A stretch of DNA of 64,000 nucleotides from Spirilliplanes yamanashiensis (GTDB taxonomy: Bacteria > Actinomycetota > Actinomycetes > Mycobacteriales > Micromonosporaceae): contig NZ_BOOY01000041.1 of assembly GCF_016863475.1 (NCBI RefSeq), forward strand, positions 29,424 through 93,423. Reading direction: 5' to 3'. Positions 42,856 through 51,356 of this stretch are shown in pieces. The number at the start of each line of letters is the position of its first letter. Positions within the stretch are counted from its first letter, which is position 1. Under the pieces are notes generated by a model. It saw only the letters and a program-made list of their open reading frames with translations. It searched no databases and was not told the DNA's origin. A program made the position numbers and the translations under genes.

Positions 42856-43788
42856 ATGTCCCGAGTGAGTCGCCGCCGCCCGACCGACACCATGGCGTGG
42901 CTCCGTAGCGACCCGTCACTGGAGGAACTCGTCGAGGCGTACCCCGACGAGTGGCAGCAGGTTCAACGCGACGTCGGCGCACTCATCGAGCGCGACGACG
43001 CCCAAGAGATCACCGCCTACATCACCCGGGTGTCCCGGCCCCAGGCTCCGCTTCCAGGCCGGACCCGGTCCGCGAAGGAACGGCTCAGCACGGAGCTTCG
43101 CCGGCAAATGACCGTTCACCTGCTCAAACAGGCGATCCTCAGTTCAACCACCGGCGTGTCCGAGGGCCGGATCCGGTTCAACCTGGTCAATGGTTTCGTC
43201 GCGCAGAAGCTGCTGTTCCGCCGGGATCTGGAACGCAAGCCGGTCTCCCTCTGGCAATTCCGGGTGGTCTGGCCTTTGCTGAGCCAGCGGCGGCTGCTCA
43301 TGCCGCTGGTGCAGAAGAAGGGCATCTGGTGCTTCTACTCCAGGCCGCTCATCAATCGGCTCGCTGACCTCATCGGTGACCGCTCCTGCCTGGAGATCGC
43401 TGCCGGCGACGGCACCCTGTCGCGCTTCCTCGCCGACGCCGGGGTGCGCGTCACCGCCACGGACGACTACAGCTGGAGCGACAGCATCACCTTCCCCGAC
43501 ACGGTGCTGAAGCAGGATGCCCGCACGGCCCTGCGCATCCACCAGCCCGAGGTGGTCATCTGCTCGTGGCCGCCCGCCGACAACCCGTTCGAGCAGCACG
43601 TCTTCACCACCGCCAGTGTTCAGCAGTACATCGTCATCGGCTCCCGCCACGAAGCCAGCACCGGCAACTGGGCCGCGTACCGGCAGCAGAACGGTTTCGA
43701 CCTTCAGCACGACGAGCGGCTGAGCAAGCTCGTGCTGCCGCCGGAGGTGGACCATGCCGTGTACGTCTTCACCCGTACCGCCGGGTGA
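42856..43788 (+). CDS. SAM-dependent methyltransferase
   Basis: A 310-residue protein. The N-terminal 150 residues are helical and basic. A Rossmann-fold methyltransferase domain follows with motif I CLEIAAGDGTLSRFL (acidic-x-Gly-x-Gly), an acidic TDDYSW after strand 2, and a motif IV-like VVICSWPPADNPFE. WPP in motif IV recalls amino- or N-methyltransferases of the (N/D)PP(Y/F) class, but the substrate is unknown. ATG 42856 was chosen; ATG 42892 is also possible. There is no operon partner. Confidence 0.7.
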   Translation: MSRVSRRRPTDTMAWLRSDPSLEELVEAYPDEWQQVQRDVGALIERDDAQEITAYITRVSRPQAPLPGRTRSAKERLSTELRRQMTVHLLKQAILSSTTGVSEGRIRFNLVNGFVAQKLLFRRDLERKPVSLWQFRVVWPLLSQRRLLMPLVQKKGIWCFYSRPLINRLADLIGDRSCLEIAAGDGTLSRFLADAGVRVTATDDYSWSDSITFPDTVLKQDARTALRIHQPEVVICSWPPADNPFEQHVFTTASVQQYIVIGSRHEASTGNWAAYRQQNGFDLQHDERLSKLVLPPEVDHAVYVFTRTAG

Positions 43789-43870
43789 GTGGCTAGCCGG
43801 TGTCGCCAGGTGCTTCGTGTCGGCGCAGGCCGTCGTCCCCGACGCAATGAGATCGGGCTGCCCAGGCCGG

Positions 43871-44407
43871 TCAGGGTCCTACGGGTGCTGTCTGGTTGAC
43901 ACCCTTGGCCCGGCGCCGTTCCTCCTGCTTGCGCCACCCGTGCGGGGTCAAGCCCTGCGGCTTGAACACCGACAGGATCACGGTGAGAAGCAGAACCACG
44001 AGCCCGCCGACGGAGTGCAGCAGTGTGCCGGGAAGGTCGCGCGGATCGGTGCCGGACGCTGCTGCATCGGCCAGGTTTCTCACGGTCTCTGTCTCGATCA
44101 GCAGGACAGTGGCGGCAAACGCCGTGAGCAGAACCTTTACCAGCACCCAGTAGTGCCGGAACAGGCCCCACGACGTCCCCAGTGCATTGAGGGTCCCGAT
44201 GAGCACCGACGCGAGAGCCAGCGGGACGATGGCATACAGGAGGATGACTTCCATCGCGAAATAGGCGCCACGGACCGCCGTGATGTCACGGCTGGTGACG
44301 GCGGTGATGTCCAGTGCGAGATAGGCGATGACCGCGCCGAGCCAGCCCACCGAGGTGGCGACATGGATGGTCAGCACGACCTTGCGAAGGCGGGGACGCA
44401 TGGTCAT
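43871..44407 (-). CDS. Four-helix membrane protein (DUF2269-like)
   Basis: A 178-residue integral membrane protein with four predicted helices (about residues 10-32, 52-74, 85-105 and 130-150). It has HVATSVGWLGAVIAYLAL in the first helix and a basic C-terminus. The layout resembles DUF2269-type small membrane proteins of unknown role. Its ATG overlaps the stop of the gene upstream (ATGA at 44404), so both form an operon under the TetR operator at 44751. A heme or metal link is possible because helices carry His residues, but this is a guess. Confidence 0.6.
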   Translation of the reverse strand: MTMRPRLRKVVLTIHVATSVGWLGAVIAYLALDITAVTSRDITAVRGAYFAMEVILLYAIVPLALASVLIGTLNALGTSWGLFRHYWVLVKVLLTAFAATVLLIETETVRNLADAAASGTDPRDLPGTLLHSVGGLVVLLLTVILSVFKPQGLTPHGWRKQEERRRAKGVNQTAPVGP

Positions 44408-44712
44408 CGGTGGCTGACCACTCGCAGCTGCGGGTCCGCCGGGTTGCCGGGGGACGGGAAGTCGACGACATCGACCGGCGCTGTGTTGCTGAGACCGGTG
44501 TGCCGGCCAGGACCGTGAGAGCCACCGAGACCCGTGAGCATCAGGACGGCGATCACCAGAATCAGGATGCCGACGATGAGGGCGGACACCTTCACCCACC
44601 GCGGCGCCCGGGGAGGGGCGCTGCGCGGTGACCCATCAGGCTCCAGGTCGGTGTCGTCGCGGGCTTCGGGGGAGCGGTGCGGGTCGGCCACGAGGAGCCT
44701 CCGTGTTGGCAT
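44404..44712 (-). CDS. Small single-helix membrane protein
   Basis: A 102-residue protein with an acidic, Pro-rich N-terminal part, one helix (about residues 40-60, VSALIVGILILVIAVLMLTG) and a short outside tail starting GGSHGPGRH. It is the first gene of a two-gene leftward operon. The ATG at 44712 has no clear Shine-Dalgarno site. The TetR palindrome lies about 40 bases upstream. No function was recognised. Confidence 0.55.
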   Translation of the reverse strand: MPTRRLLVADPHRSPEARDDTDLEPDGSPRSAPPRAPRWVKVSALIVGILILVIAVLMLTGLGGSHGPGRHTGLSNTAPVDVVDFPSPGNPADPQLRVVSHR

Positions 44713-44750
44713 GAGGGTTTGCAATACGCTGTGGATACATAAAACCATAG

Positions 44751-44767
44751 TGTCTCGGTCCGAGACA
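44751..44767. promoter_or_regulatory. TetR-type palindromic operator
   Basis: TGTCTCGGTCCGAGACA is a perfect palindrome of two 8-base arms around one central base. It lies between the divergent TetR gene and the two-gene membrane operon. It overlaps the expected -35 of the TetR promoter (17 bases before TATAGT at 44774-44779). Confidence 0.7.
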
Positions 44768-44773
44768 TCGCGT

Positions 44774-44785
44774 TATAGTCAGGCG
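44774..44785 (+). promoter_or_regulatory. -10 element of the leaderless TetR gene
   Basis: TATAGT (44774-44779) ends five bases before the GTG start at 44785. Transcription should therefore begin at about the start codon, giving a leaderless message. Confidence 0.5.
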
Positions 44786-45366
44786 TGCCGAAGTTGTGGA
44801 GCGCGACGATCGAGACGCACCGCAGGACGGTGCGTGAGGCGATCCTGGAGACCACCTGGGCACTCGTCAGCGAACGCGGGCTGATGTCGGTGACGATGAG
44901 CCACATCGCCGAGAAGGCGGGCATCGGACGCGCCACGCTGTACAAGTACTTCGCGGATGTCGAAGCGATCCTGGTGGCGCAGCACGAACGGCACGTCGCC
45001 GACCACCTGGCGGACCTCGCCAAGCTCCGCGACCAGCCCGGCGCTCCGGGCGACAGGCTCGAGGCGGTGCTCGGGAAATACGCCCACATCTGCTACTCCC
45101 GGGAGCGGCACGGAACCCGGGAGCTCGCCGCAGTCCTGCACCGGGGCGAGCATGTCCCGCAGGCGCAGCAGCAGCTGGCCGACCTGTTCCGAGACCTGCT
45201 GACCGAGGTCTCCGCCGCGGGTGGCCTGCGCCGCGATGTCGCCCCCGACGAGCTGGCGAGCTACTGCCTGCACGCCCTCGGCGCAGCGGGCCGCCTGCCA
45301 TCCGAGGCCGCCGTCGAACGGCTGGTCACGGTCACCCTGGCGGGACTCCGTCCACCACGTCCGTAA
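44785..45366 (+). CDS. TetR/AcrR-family repressor
   Basis: A 193-residue regulator. The N-terminal TetR HTH (about residues 12-58) reads AILETTWALVSERG, MSHIAEKAGIGRATLYKYF. A helical ligand-binding domain follows (about 75-190). It very likely represses itself and the divergent membrane operon through the palindrome at 44751-44767. The GTG start lies just after a -10 box (leaderless). The ligand is unknown. Confidence 0.85.
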   Translation: MPKLWSATIETHRRTVREAILETTWALVSERGLMSVTMSHIAEKAGIGRATLYKYFADVEAILVAQHERHVADHLADLAKLRDQPGAPGDRLEAVLGKYAHICYSRERHGTRELAAVLHRGEHVPQAQQQLADLFRDLLTEVSAAGGLRRDVAPDELASYCLHALGAAGRLPSEAAVERLVTVTLAGLRPPRP

Positions 45367-45477
45367 GTAGGTGGTTCAGGCGGGATGGTGGACGCCGTGA
45401 CCGCCCGGCAACACCGCCCCAGCCGGCGCCTGAGGCACCATGGTGCTGTGATCCCGCCCGATTCGAGGCCAGAAGAC

Positions 45478-46758
45478 ATGGCCGCCACCGCACGTACCCC
45501 TGCACCTGCGCTCACCCGCAGGCGAGTCCTCGCCATGCTCGGCGTCGCGGCGGCCGGCGGGAGCGGCCTCACCGGCTGTACCGCTGACGAGGCGCCGCGC
45601 TGGAGCGGGCCGGACGCGTCCCGGGCCCCGAGCGGGTCCTCGCTCTCCATCACGGCTCCGGCAGCCGACGCGATCGATGTACCGGCGGGCACCGAGATCA
45701 CCTTCACCGCTTCAGGCGTCGCAGCACCCGAGGTGACGCTCAAGGATTCGTCCGGTCGGTCCGTGCCCGGCGCCATGCACCCCGATGGTGCAGGCTGGCT
45801 GCCGGAGAAGGCATTGGAGTTCGGGCAACGCTACACAGCCACGGTCACAGGCGCCGGTGACGATGGTGCCGCCCTCACGGCTACCGCCGCCTTCACCACG
45901 ATGCAGAAGCCGGATAAGGTCGTCAGCTTCGTCAGCTTCCTGCCCGATGATGCCGTGGTCGGGGTCGGTATGCCGCTCATCTTCCGGCTGAGCCGGGCCA
46001 TCGAGAAGGAGCATCGCGCCGCCGCCCAGCGCCGACTCCTGGTGCGCACGGAGCCGGCGCAGGAGGGAATCTGGACGTGGTACAGCGACACGGAGTTGCA
46101 CTGGCGTCCCCGTGAATACTGGCAGGCGGAATCCAAGATCTTCGTCGACGTGCGAGTGGGCGGCCTGCCGCTGGGCGGCGGCTTCTTCGGTAAGCGGGAC
46201 TCCACCTTGCAGTGCAGCATCGGCCCCTCCCTCACCATGACCATCGACGACGCCGCGTCGCCCAAGGTGATGAAGGTCGTGAAGGACGGAGCCGTGGTCA
46301 GGAGGATTCCGGTCAGCCTGGGGCGGCCCGGCATGCCGTCGTCGAGCGGGACCGCCGTCGTCATCGAGAAATTGGCGAAGACCGTCTTCGACACCATGGA
46401 CAACCCGAACCCCGCCAACCGGTACCGCCTCGACATCGAGTACGCGCAGCGCACGACGTGGGGCGGAGAGTTCATCCACGCCGCACCCTGGTCCGTGCAG
46501 GACCAGGGCAAGCGCAACGTGTCGCACGGCTGTGTCAACGTGTCGGTGGCCGACGCCAAGTGGCTGTTCCAGAACACCCTGATCGGCTCCCCGCTGACGA
46601 TCAAGGGCACCGGACGCCGACTCCAGCGCGGAAACGGCTGGACCGACTTCGACATGCCGTGGGACGAATACGTCAAGGGCAGCGCCATCCCGTACCGCCC
46701 GAGGCCGTCAGCGGCGCCTAGTGGGGTTGGTCCGTCCGCCGGAACGCCCGCCTCATGA
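45478..46758 (+). CDS. L,D-transpeptidase lipoprotein (YkuD)
   Basis: A 426-residue exported lipoprotein. The N-terminus carries Arg residues (LTRRRVLAMLG, Tat-like) and a lipobox ending at Cys34 (GLTGC). Two Ig-like domains (about 50-260) precede the YkuD catalytic domain with the motif SHGCVNVS, catalytic Cys352, and an upstream HAAPW. This is the arrangement of mycobacterial LdtMt2-type enzymes, which form 3-3 cross-links in peptidoglycan and resist many beta-lactams. ATG 45478 was chosen; GTG 45448 would add ten residues. The stop overlaps the next ATG. Confidence 0.85.
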   Translation: MAATARTPAPALTRRRVLAMLGVAAAGGSGLTGCTADEAPRWSGPDASRAPSGSSLSITAPAADAIDVPAGTEITFTASGVAAPEVTLKDSSGRSVPGAMHPDGAGWLPEKALEFGQRYTATVTGAGDDGAALTATAAFTTMQKPDKVVSFVSFLPDDAVVGVGMPLIFRLSRAIEKEHRAAAQRRLLVRTEPAQEGIWTWYSDTELHWRPREYWQAESKIFVDVRVGGLPLGGGFFGKRDSTLQCSIGPSLTMTIDDAASPKVMKVVKDGAVVRRIPVSLGRPGMPSSSGTAVVIEKLAKTVFDTMDNPNPANRYRLDIEYAQRTTWGGEFIHAAPWSVQDQGKRNVSHGCVNVSVADAKWLFQNTLIGSPLTIKGTGRRLQRGNGWTDFDMPWDEYVKGSAIPYRPRPSAAPSGVGPSAGTPAS

Positions 46759-47252
46759 GCGGTGACGGTGGGTGCGTCGGTGGGGCGAACACGACTGAGC
46801 CAGGCCCGGCGATGCCGGGCGGCTGTACCGCTCGACGGACCGTGCTCGGTGCGCTGGGCGCATGGGGCGCCGCAAGCCTTCTCGGCAGCTGCGCGTCCGG
46901 CGAAGACCCCGGCGCGGCGGACGGAGGCGCTGACGGGAAGGCCGGTCAGCAGTCGGCCGGCTCCGCCGATCGCCGGCTGCTGACCAGCACCGCCGATGTC
47001 GCGGTGGGCGGCGGAAAGTTGCTGGGCCAGATCCTCGTCGTTCAGCCCACCGCGGGTGAGTTCAAAGCGTTCAGCGCCGTCTGCCCGCATCGGGGCGCAC
47101 GCGTCAGCCCGCCGGAGAACGGGCTCATCACGTGCTACGAGCACATGTCGACGTTCAGGGACGCCGACGGCACCGTCGTCAGTGGCCCAGCAGTGAGCGG
47201 ACTGACTCCGATTGCCGTCACGGTCGAAGGAACAGCGATCTACCTGACGTGA
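46755..47252 (+). CDS. Rieske 2Fe-2S lipoprotein
   Basis: A 165-residue exported protein. A Tat-like signal (TARRTVLGALGAWGA) ends in lipobox Cys46 (LLGSC), followed by a Gly/Ala-rich linker. The Rieske fold has both cluster motifs intact: C110-P-H112 and C127-Y-E-H130. It would act as an electron carrier at the outer face of the membrane. It overlaps the L,D-transpeptidase gene by four bases and the convergent SURF1 gene by 13 bases. The partner oxidoreductase is unknown. Confidence 0.8.
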   Translation: MSGDGGCVGGANTTEPGPAMPGGCTARRTVLGALGAWGAASLLGSCASGEDPGAADGGADGKAGQQSAGSADRRLLTSTADVAVGGGKLLGQILVVQPTAGEFKAFSAVCPHRGARVSPPENGLITCYEHMSTFRDADGTVVSGPAVSGLTPIAVTVEGTAIYLT

Positions 47253-48064
47253 GGCCCGTGGGCGTTTCGCTCGGTCCCCGTCGTTGCCGCTGATGCGCCG
47301 CCGTGCCGGTTTCCGTCTCGGTGCGCTTCGCGGCGCACCGACCAGGCGAACCAGCCCACCACCATAAGCGCGAACACCCACCACTGCACCGCGTAGGCGC
47401 CGCTCTGCGAGGCGTTGTCGGTGGGGATCGGAACTGCGGCCAAAGCAGGGTCGGCCAGTGGCGTCTGGACCGTCAGCACCAGATAGGCGTTGAAGAGCGG
47501 ATAGGGCAGTTCCCGGGCAAGCTGATCCAGCGAGATCCGTCGTACCTCGATGCGCCCGTTACGGCGCTGCACCGGACGGGGTCCACTCTCGGAGAAGCGC
47601 ACCCGGCCACTGAGGTCCACCTGCCCGGTCGGGGCAGGCGGAACAACGGGCCTGGCCGACGCGTCGCCGGGCGGTGCAGGGAGGAAGCCCCGGTTGACGA
47701 ACACCGCCGTTCCGTCGGCCAACACCAGCGGCGTCACGATCTCGAAGCCCACGCTGCCGTTGACCGTTCGTCCACGTACCAGAACCTCCTCTGTCGCGTC
47801 GTACCGGCCGGTGACCGCGACGGTGGCCCACTCCTGATCCGCTGCCGGTGGGGGGCCGATGTCGTCGCCGACGCCAGGACGGGCCAATACGTCGCCGAGC
47901 GGCGTCGGCGTGGCGTTGTCGCCTGCCGCGATCCGCGCGTTCCGGGCGGTGCGCTCCTCGTATCGCTGCCACTGCCAGTCACCCAGCAAGACCATGACGG
48001 CCGTGGTCGCGAGCGCCGCGGCGGCATAGCCCGCCCAGCGGTGACTGACAAGGAACCGGTACAC
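47240..48064 (-). CDS. SURF1-family cytochrome oxidase assembly protein
   Basis: A 274-residue membrane protein. The first helix (residues 9-29) starts YRFLVSHRWAGYAA, typical of actinobacterial SURF1, and the C-terminal helix (about 236-256) contains QWWVFALMVVGWF. Between them lies an external beta domain with VLVRGRTVNGSVGFEIVTPL and FVNRGFLP. SURF1 assists heme insertion into cytochrome c oxidase. GTG 48064 was chosen by family N-terminus; several upstream ATG codons are in frame but lack support. Confidence 0.85.
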   Translation of the reverse strand: MYRFLVSHRWAGYAAAALATTAVMVLLGDWQWQRYEERTARNARIAAGDNATPTPLGDVLARPGVGDDIGPPPAADQEWATVAVTGRYDATEEVLVRGRTVNGSVGFEIVTPLVLADGTAVFVNRGFLPAPPGDASARPVVPPAPTGQVDLSGRVRFSESGPRPVQRRNGRIEVRRISLDQLARELPYPLFNAYLVLTVQTPLADPALAAVPIPTDNASQSGAYAVQWWVFALMVVGWFAWSVRREAHRDGNRHGGASAATTGTERNAHGPHVR

Positions 48065-48279
48065 ACGGGAGAGGTTACCGACGGGCCGAGCCGGGCTGAG
48101 GCCGGCTCTCACCATGACAGCCATCCAGCGGGCGAACCGCACTGTCTGTGCCCTCTGTGATCCGGAGGCGGATACGTGCGCCGTTTCCCCAGATCTTGGT
48201 TCTGAGGTCGCGCCTGCGGCGGACTGGCCCCCGGGCGATTACAGGCGTCCGTCACCCCGCCAGCGGGACCCGCAGCGGT

Positions 48280-48295
48280 GCGGATGAGCATCCGC
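48280..48295. terminator. Short hairpin downstream of the gene at 48333
   Basis: Perfect arms GCGGATG/CATCCGC around two bases, nested in a wider GCAGCGG/CCGCTGC pairing. It lies 38 bases after the stop of the minus-strand gene at 48333. Confidence 0.35.
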
Positions 48296-48332
48296 TGCCC
48301 GCGGGTTGTTCTTGCGGTGAAGGCACCGGGGT

Positions 48333-48860
48333 CTACGGCCGGTCGGCGCGGACGGTGGTGGGATCGGCTCCACTGCCCCCGGGGTTGGCGACACCGAACA
48401 TCTGACCGAATTGGTGTCCCAGGTGCACCCCGGTGAGTCCTCGGGCGCTGAACTCGCGGGTGCTGTTGTCAGCCATGTGCAGGGTCACGCAGATCGCGCC
48501 GGTGTCCTGGGCGCTCTGCGCCGATGTCACCTGATCGGCGATGATGTCCGGTTGGGTTGCGTTCCGGCGAAGGGCTCGCTCCTCACGAGAGGTCAGCCAC
48601 CACGCGGTCACGGCTGCGACGGCGGCTGCCGCGGCCAGCGCGAGGGCTGCCATCGCCAGCGCTGCACCGGCAGCCGCGTCCACGGCGTGACGGACTCCCA
48701 AGCCGGCCGCGGCCAGGGCCGCCGCTGCGAACACGGCACCGCCGGCGATCCGGAGTTGATGATGTCGCCAACCGGTCGTGGCGAGCACGTGGACGCCTGT
48801 GTCGACGAACAGGAGGGTGACCTGTGCGCCGGTGGAGGTGCGGACCCCTGCCAGTCTCAC
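48333..48860 (-). CDS. Two-helix membrane protein, unknown
   Basis: A 175-residue protein. A short N-terminal soluble part is followed by two adjacent Ala-rich membrane helices (about residues 38-58 and 65-88). A soluble C-terminal domain follows, with QSAQDTGAICVTLHMADNST and a Gly-rich end. GTG 48860 was chosen; a TTG at 48923 overlapping the upstream stop is possible. No family was recognised. Confidence 0.45.
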   Translation of the reverse strand: MRLAGVRTSTGAQVTLLFVDTGVHVLATTGWRHHQLRIAGGAVFAAAALAAAGLGVRHAVDAAAGAALAMAALALAAAAAVAAVTAWWLTSREERALRRNATQPDIIADQVTSAQSAQDTGAICVTLHMADNSTREFSARGLTGVHLGHQFGQMFGVANPGGSGADPTTVRADRP

Positions 48861-48919
48861 GCCGCCACGATAACGCTGCTCGGTGGAGCCGCCGCGGGCC
48901 CAACGCGTTGAGGCGCAGA

Positions 48920-49216
48920 TCAACAGCTTGCCCGGACGGCTTCCGCCCGGTCCGGACGAGGCGGACCGTCGCCCGCGAGCTCAGCCTGCAGCCGCAGAGC
49001 GGCCGCGTTCCGCTCGGCCACCATCGCAGCGGCGTCAGCAGCCGCGGCGGCGGCCTCGTCAGCCGCCCGCTGCGCCGTGACCAGCTCGGCGTGTGCCTCG
49101 TCGACGAGGACCTGCGTGCAGGCCAGCAGCTGCGCCGCGGCGACGAGATCGGCGTGCGGGCCGCGGGCCGGCTGGTTCGGTGACGCCACCGTCGAGCTAG
49201 TCGCGCCTCCGATCAC
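48920..49216 (-). CDS. Small coiled-coil protein, unknown
   Basis: A 98-residue frame with GTG start and a long Ala/Glu-rich helix (AQRAADEAAAAAADAAAMVA), probably a coiled coil. Third codon positions are GC-rich as in real genes here. It lies directly upstream of the gene at 48333 and could be coupled to it (TTGA). It is a short low-complexity frame, so it may be spurious. Confidence 0.35.
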   Translation of the reverse strand: MIGGATSSTVASPNQPARGPHADLVAAAQLLACTQVLVDEAHAELVTAQRAADEAAAAAADAAAMVAERNAAALRLQAELAGDGPPRPDRAEAVRASC

Positions 49217-49232
49217 CGAGGACGGGATCGGG

Positions 49233-49439
49233 ATGGTGCTCGACCACCACGACCTGGTCAGCCTGCAGGCGCTGGCGCAGCGAGTGATCGGCGCGGCGGA
49301 GTACGACTACGACGATCCGGATCGCACGATACCCGCCTACCCCCGGGCCGCCGCCGTCGAGGCGCCCGCGTCCAGCCAGGAGCAGATCCATGACCTGCTC
49401 ACCGAGCAGCTCGACGCGGCGGCAGGCGAGGACCGATGA
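49233..49439 (+). CDS. Small acidic protein, unknown
   Basis: A 68-residue frame starting at ATG 49233: a helix (DLVSLQALAQRVIGAAEYDY), a Pro-containing middle and an acidic helical end (EQIHDLLTEQLDAAAGED). The composition is protein-like and distinct from the shadow frames. No clear Shine-Dalgarno site and no family were found. It may be co-transcribed with the gene at 49594. Confidence 0.4.
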   Translation: MVLDHHDLVSLQALAQRVIGAAEYDYDDPDRTIPAYPRAAAVEAPASSQEQIHDLLTEQLDAAAGEDR

Positions 49440-49593
49440 GCGCCGTCGCCGGCGGCCGGCGACGAGATGCTGGGAGAACCGGTACCAGCGTCGCCTCGAT
49501 GCCGGGGGAAAACCCGGCGACCGTTTGCAACAGCTACATGCAAAATGTCATACGTCCGACGTAGCCTCGCGCGCGGACGATGCGGAGGTTGCT

Positions 49594-50454
49594 GTGCCAC
49601 GAAAGATCACCCCCGCCCAGGCCAAGCGGATGGTCGACGACTACAACCGCAAGGTCAGGGCGCATAACCGCGAGGTGAAGCGCGCCGTCGACCAGTACAA
49701 CCGCGAGGTGCGCGCGCACAACGCGCGGGTGCGGTCCAACCGGCAGCGGCTCAACGCCGAGATCGCACGGCTCAACCGCCAGCGGTCGACGACCCGCTAC
49801 GTCACCGTGCAGACCTCCACCATCGAGCTGCACACCGCATACTCCCGCGTCGACGAGCTATCCGAGCAGTGGAACGCGCGCGGGCAGGAACTGGCCGACC
49901 TTGCGGAAGCCGAAACGGCCAACAGCGCGCGGGTCGCCAACGTCCTGCTGGACGAGACGGCCGTCGACGCGGACGACATCGAGGAGACGTCGCTCACCGA
50001 CGAGTTGTCCGCGCTGTCGCAGGACCTGCACAACCGCTGGGAGGGTGCGCGGTTCGCGATCAACCCGCGAAACCCCGACGCCGCGCGGCATTTCTGCACC
50101 AGCGCCCGCGAGGTCATCGTGGAGCTGATCAACATGAGGGCTCCGGACGCTGCGGTGCTGCAGGCCAAGCCGGAGTGCGAGCGAGGCCCGGACGGCAGGC
50201 AGGTCGCGCGGCGGGAGAAGATCGGTTACCTGCTCGATCGCAACGGTGCCGGCTACGAGGCCCTGGGTGACTTCGTGGAAACGAACGTCAACGACGTGAT
50301 GAACCTGTTCGCCCAGTTCAACAAGGGCACGCACGGCAGCGCGGGACGCTTCGACATCCCGACCCTGCGGACGATCAAGCACCGCGTCGAGGACGCCATT
50401 CGCTTCCTGTCCTCGCTGGTGCGTGGCGTCCAGCCGCCGCAGGACCGCGGGTAG
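49594..50454 (+). CDS. Coiled-coil protein with probable pPIWI-associating nuclease domain
   Basis: A 286-residue protein. The N-terminus (residues 1-65) is a basic coiled coil built of repeats of YNR(K/E)VRAHN. The rest is alpha/beta, with NPRNPDAARHFCTSAREV and a C-terminal block with RREKIGYLL, FNKGTHGSAGRFD and RVEDAIRFL. This pattern matches my memory of proteins annotated as predicted pPIWI-associating nucleases in actinomycetes. No pPIWI gene lies nearby. GGAGG five bases upstream fixes the GTG start. If correct it may act on nucleic acid in defence; activity is unproven. Confidence 0.55.
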   Translation: MPRKITPAQAKRMVDDYNRKVRAHNREVKRAVDQYNREVRAHNARVRSNRQRLNAEIARLNRQRSTTRYVTVQTSTIELHTAYSRVDELSEQWNARGQELADLAEAETANSARVANVLLDETAVDADDIEETSLTDELSALSQDLHNRWEGARFAINPRNPDAARHFCTSAREVIVELINMRAPDAAVLQAKPECERGPDGRQVARREKIGYLLDRNGAGYEALGDFVETNVNDVMNLFAQFNKGTHGSAGRFDIPTLRTIKHRVEDAIRFLSSLVRGVQPPQDRG

Positions 50455-50580
50455 TGCGGTAGGCCGCGGCCCCGGACGGCCGCGCGCAGACGGGTGCGGC
50501 GGCTACTGCGCGGCCGAGGCCATCTGCGCGGGCACGGGGGGCCGCCCGCGCCGAGAGCGCCGACGCGGCCCAGAAGGATG

Positions 50581-51243
50581 TCCGAATTCAAGGCGGCGGT
50601 CGCCGTAGCGACCGCCCGTGCCGACAGCTCGGAAGCCCGCTACGACCAGCTCCTCGCCGCTCTAGCGGCGGGTCAACCTGCGGCTGTCCGTCGACGAGTT
50701 CGCCGAGCTGGCGGCCGCGGCCGCGCGGTCGGGGAGACGCCGTCTGGATACGCCGCCCGGGTCGCGCTGGCGGTCGCGCGCGGCAACCAGGCCGCCGGCG
50801 TCGACGTCGCCGAGCTGCGCGAGCTGGCATACGACCTGTTGGACGCCCGAGCCGGGCTCGCCGACGGCAGCCCGGTGGCGGAATCGCCCGGCGAGATGCC
50901 GGCCGCGGCCGAGCGATGCCGGGTGGCGGTCGAGCAGGCCGGGCTGGCGCGGAATCGAACAGACGTACGACACGCCGGAGAACGTCGCCGCTTTTGTCAT
51001 GACCTCGGTCTATGGTCTGAGGCAAGCGTCGAGATCACCTGGGAGATCTTGCGAAAGATCAAGGTCCGTGAGCTGGCCCGCCGGCTCACGGCTGTCAACG
51101 AGACCGCGATGACGCCGAGCGACGTCGTCGCGATGGCCGAGGTTGTGGTTAAGGCGAGGCCGAACGGGAGCGGGGCGTGGCGAGCCCTGCGCCGCTCGGC
51201 GGGACCCCCGGCACGCGTTCTGTCGATCATCATCCAGAACTGA
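50581..51243 (+). pseudogene. MobC-like mobilisation gene, frameshifted
   Basis: A ribbon-helix-helix-like MobC core can be pieced together: VNLRLSVDEFAELAAAAARS lies in one frame (about 50670-50735) and continues as ETPSGYAARVALAVARG in another, followed by a helix (ELRELAYDLLDARAGLAD). Two opposite shifts are needed, and the region before and after is ambiguous. MobC proteins are relaxosome accessories of mobilisable plasmids; no MobA-type relaxase is adjacent. It may instead be two small overlapping real genes. Confidence 0.4.
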
Positions 51244-51356
51244 TCAGTTTGATGCCCTCCCGCATAGCCACCAGGGCCGACCCATCCAACCGCAGTCCAC
51301 ACTTCCGGTCGAAAATGGACCTATGTCGACCGGGGCTGACGAATCTTGGCCGGCGG

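Noticed and set aside
42572..42868. A plus-strand frame before the methyltransferase gene
   Set aside because: No coding bias or motif; it probably lies in decayed transposon flank.
48920..48923. TTG at 48923 as the start of the two-helix protein
   Set aside because: It overlaps the upstream stop but gives an N-terminus of mixed charged residues before the conserved-looking part; GTG 48860 was preferred, without certainty.
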